From NCBI GenBank assembly GCA_023375785.1, contig SZWC01023624.1, forward strand, positions 10,046 to 39,704: a stretch of 29,659 nt of DNA, in the 5' to 3' direction. Positions 27,860-29,659 of the stretch are shown here, in pieces (the stretch's first letter is position 1; each line of letters opens with the position of its first letter). Under the pieces are notes generated by a model, which did no database searches, had not been told where the DNA came from, and worked only from the letters and a program-made list of their open reading frames with translations. A program made the translations under genes and the position numbers. This DNA is from Penium margaritaceum (lineage: Eukaryota > Streptophyta > Zygnematophyceae > Desmidiales > Peniaceae).

Positions 27860-28640
27860 GGTACTCTCAAGCCCAGTGTCCACCCTTGCCACAATTATGG
27901 CAGTTTCTTTGGTGCTTTATACCCCTTCCACTGTTTCTAGTGTAGTTGTTTCCTTTGTACCCAGAGGAGGAAGTATTTCAGAAGGTGCCGCTGCTCCAGG
28001 AGGCAAAGGCAGCCATGTTTGCTTCATTGTTGCTACGACGCATGGCTTCATTCCGCACATACTCAAAGACGGTGGTGTAGGAAACTTTATCTTCAGTCCA
28101 CCTTCCAATCACTGTTATCATGGAGCCCCAGCTTTCCGGCAGCGTCATCAGAAAAATCATGGCCTGAATATCGGATTTCAGGTCCCATCCCATGCCGGTG
28201 GCTTGTTACAAGAGCGTCTCAAACTTCTGCATAAATGCGGAGACATCCTCCCCTTCACCAAGCCTCATGCTAATGAGGTTTTGTAGAATGAAGAGACGGT
28301 TGGCAAGTGAGGAGGACTGAAACACCTTGCCGAGTTTGGTGTATGCCGCGGCTACCACTGTACAACTACTGATGTGTGAAAGGAATGAGGGTTGTATGGA
28401 GGATATAAGAATGGCGAGAGCCTTCTTGTTGAGCTTGACCTATACCACAAGGTAAGCACCGTGTTCCTTTGGTTCTGGGATAGTTCCGTCAAAATATCGT
28501 AGCAAATCTCTGTCAACCATGATGATCTCCAGCTGCCACTTCCAGAGTGCAAACCCCTCTCCATCAAGCTTGAGGATGGGCGAATGATTCTGTGGATCCC
28601 CTATCCCTGCCATCCCTATAGCTACAACTGCTACAGCTGC
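27860..28640 (-). pseudogene. gag: Copia-3 Gag
   Basis: Retrotransposon Gag of the common plant Copia type (UBN2-like): LDGEGFALWKWQLEIIMVDRDLL near 28570, then FDGTIPEP, a stop, LNKKALAILISS, and GWDLKSDIQAMIFLMTLPESW (27978-28193). A decayed zinc knuckle CHNCGKGGHWA-stop-EY lies near 27870-27910, where the last Cys is replaced by Tyr. The original start is not identifiable. Confidence 0.85.
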
Positions 28641-28930
28641 TCCACCTGTTGTTGATGCCGATGTACCTGTGTTTGAGGCCGCTGTAGGCTGTTGGTGAGA
28701 AGAGGAAACTGCTTCTCCTGTTCAAGTTGGCCATTGCAAGAAGATGTAGGCTGATGTAGGCTGATGCCAGCTCCCAAGGTAGAAAGGTGCAGATATGTTG
28801 CATTCCCCTCCTCCTGATGTTGACCTCCAAACAGAGAAGTTGGGTGAGAGCGAAGGCGCTCTCACTTCTTGTGACCTAGCGGTTGCATGCGTGAAACTTC
28901 TCTAACCAGAGGAGTGGGCCCATAACCCTT
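28641..28930 (-). other. Copia-3 leader and 5' end of gag, decayed
   Basis: Region between the 5' LTR and recognisable Gag. A Gly/Ala-rich frame can be followed upstream from Gag to about 28720, where it meets a stop. No Met-tRNA primer site is visible after the LTR; TGGGCCCACTCC near 28910-28921 might be a different tRNA site, but this is a guess. Confidence 0.5.
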
Positions 28931-29582
28931 TGTTAGCTACTGAGCTAACACCTCTGGCAGAGAAGCCGCAAAACCAAAAAGCTCATAAAGGTTTTTAGGC
29001 CTTCTTCCTTTGTTGACATGTGTCATGCACCCCAAACTCAATCAGGCATACACTTCACCTTCAAGATTACTAACGTCTTAGTATTACATCTGGACAAGAG
29101 CTCAAGTCATGAATACGCAAGAGAGCATCAAGTAAGGGTTGATTGATCAGCATGCAAGACAAGTCCTTTTATAGTTGTCTATCCAGTCAAAGAATTGAAA
29201 AGCAAATTCATGAGCAGTGGCCTGAACCTGCCACATCATGAATAGACTTGCACTGTGGGCTTGGCACATAAGCATCCTAGTGTCAAGGTGACAGACCAAC
29301 CATGTAGCGTCCAAGAAGCTATGGACTTTCTTTCTTGGAAGCTTCCATAGCAAACAAAATGTGCATGGAGCCAGGATCGAACTCATGACCTCTCACTTGG
29401 CCAAATCAACAAAGTGGCCAAGATAGCCACTCACCCACATGGTGTACTCACAGGTCATATCGCACATGACACAGAGCATAGTTGAGTCACATCACAACGG
29501 ATCCAGGGGCCATACCTCCCCAAGGGGCAGAGCATTCCTGATCCATCCTAAAACACTAAACAAGGGGCAAAAACAATCGACA
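28931..29582 (-). repeat. Copia-3 5' LTR
   Basis: 652 bp, matching 23370-24020 with the same terminal inverted repeat and the tRNA-like segment, at roughly 90% identity. Its outer end is followed by CAGGC, the right target duplication. Confidence 0.9.
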
Positions 29583-29659
29583 CAGGCTGGCAGGCAGGCA
29601 GGCAGGCATGCAGGCAGGGAGGCAAGCACGCATGCGGGCGGGCGGGTGGGTGGGCGGGC
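29583..29659. repeat. GGCA tetranucleotide array (continues past the window)
   Basis: GGCA units with GCAT, GCAC and GGCGGG variants, beginning with CAGGC, the target duplication of Copia-3. It matches the array at 22939-23369, as expected if Copia-3 inserted into one continuous array. Confidence 0.93.

Larger units (their letters stand above)
23370..29582 (-). mobile_element. Copia-3, old degenerate Ty1/Copia element
   Basis: A minus-strand element of 6.2 kb from a different Copia lineage from Copia-1 and Copia-2. Right to left: 5' LTR, gag, protease remnant, integrase, RT, RNase H, polypurine tract, 3' LTR. LTRs of 651 and 652 bp differ at about 21 of the first 190 bases, the highest divergence in the window. 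Coding parts carry many stops and frameshifts. It is flanked by CAGGC repeats within a GGCA array. Confidence 0.92.

Overview
The window is repeat-rich eukaryotic nuclear DNA. It carries no recognisable host gene; almost everything after about base 660 is LTR retrotransposon or tandem repeat. Plant-type initiator-Met tRNA primer sites (TGGTATCA...), a Ty3/Gypsy chromovirus with a C-terminal chromodomain, and several Ty1/Copia elements suggest the green lineage (plant or streptophyte alga). That placement is inference; the species cannot be named from the sequence.

Layout, left to right. Bases 1-660 hold a C homopolymer and unrecognised sequence. Bases 668-775 are a (GCAC)n-type array, followed by a 59-bp orphan piece of Copia leader (776-834). 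Copia-1 lies on the minus strand at 835-15671 (LTRs 835-1320 and 15163-15671). It is split by a Gypsy chromovirus on the plus strand at 8097-14783 (LTRs 8097-9036 and 14014-14783, 5-bp target duplication GGCAG). A second tetranucleotide array fills 15672-15969. Copia-2, same lineage and also minus strand, is at 15970-22938 (LTRs 15970-16516 and 22390-22938). A GGCA-type array fills 22939-23369. Copia-3, an older and different Copia lineage on the minus strand, is at 23370-29582 (LTRs 23370-24020 and 28931-29582, target duplication CAGGC). The same GGCA-type array resumes at 29583-29659. If the elements are removed, most of what remains after base 660 is one long, graded GCAN/GGCA array that has been invaded repeatedly.

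Relative ages from hand-counted LTR differences fit the nesting: Gypsy about 15 in 770 (2%), Copia-1 about 19 in 486 (4%), Copia-2 about 22 in 547 (4%), Copia-3 about 21 in its first 190 (11%). None of the four elements looks intact. Copia-1 has a YVDD-to-YVYD change, five in-frame stops and two frameshifting deletions. Copia-2 has lost its whole reverse transcriptase. Copia-3 is in pieces and contains a perfect 24-bp fold-back insertion. Gypsy is nearly intact, with one in-frame TAA between protease and reverse transcriptase and a lost zinc-binding Cys in integrase.

The most interesting observations are four. First, both Copia-1 and Copia-2 carry an extra Ala-rich ORF upstream of gag whose differences fall mostly in third codon positions. 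Second, the Gypsy gag has absorbed a 140-bp inverted copy of its own integrase region without losing its reading frame. Third, the Gypsy gag/pol junction has a textbook -1 frameshift signal (GGGAAAC, 5-nt spacer, 10-bp stem, possible pseudoknot). Fourth, the Copia elements are all associated with tetranucleotide arrays.
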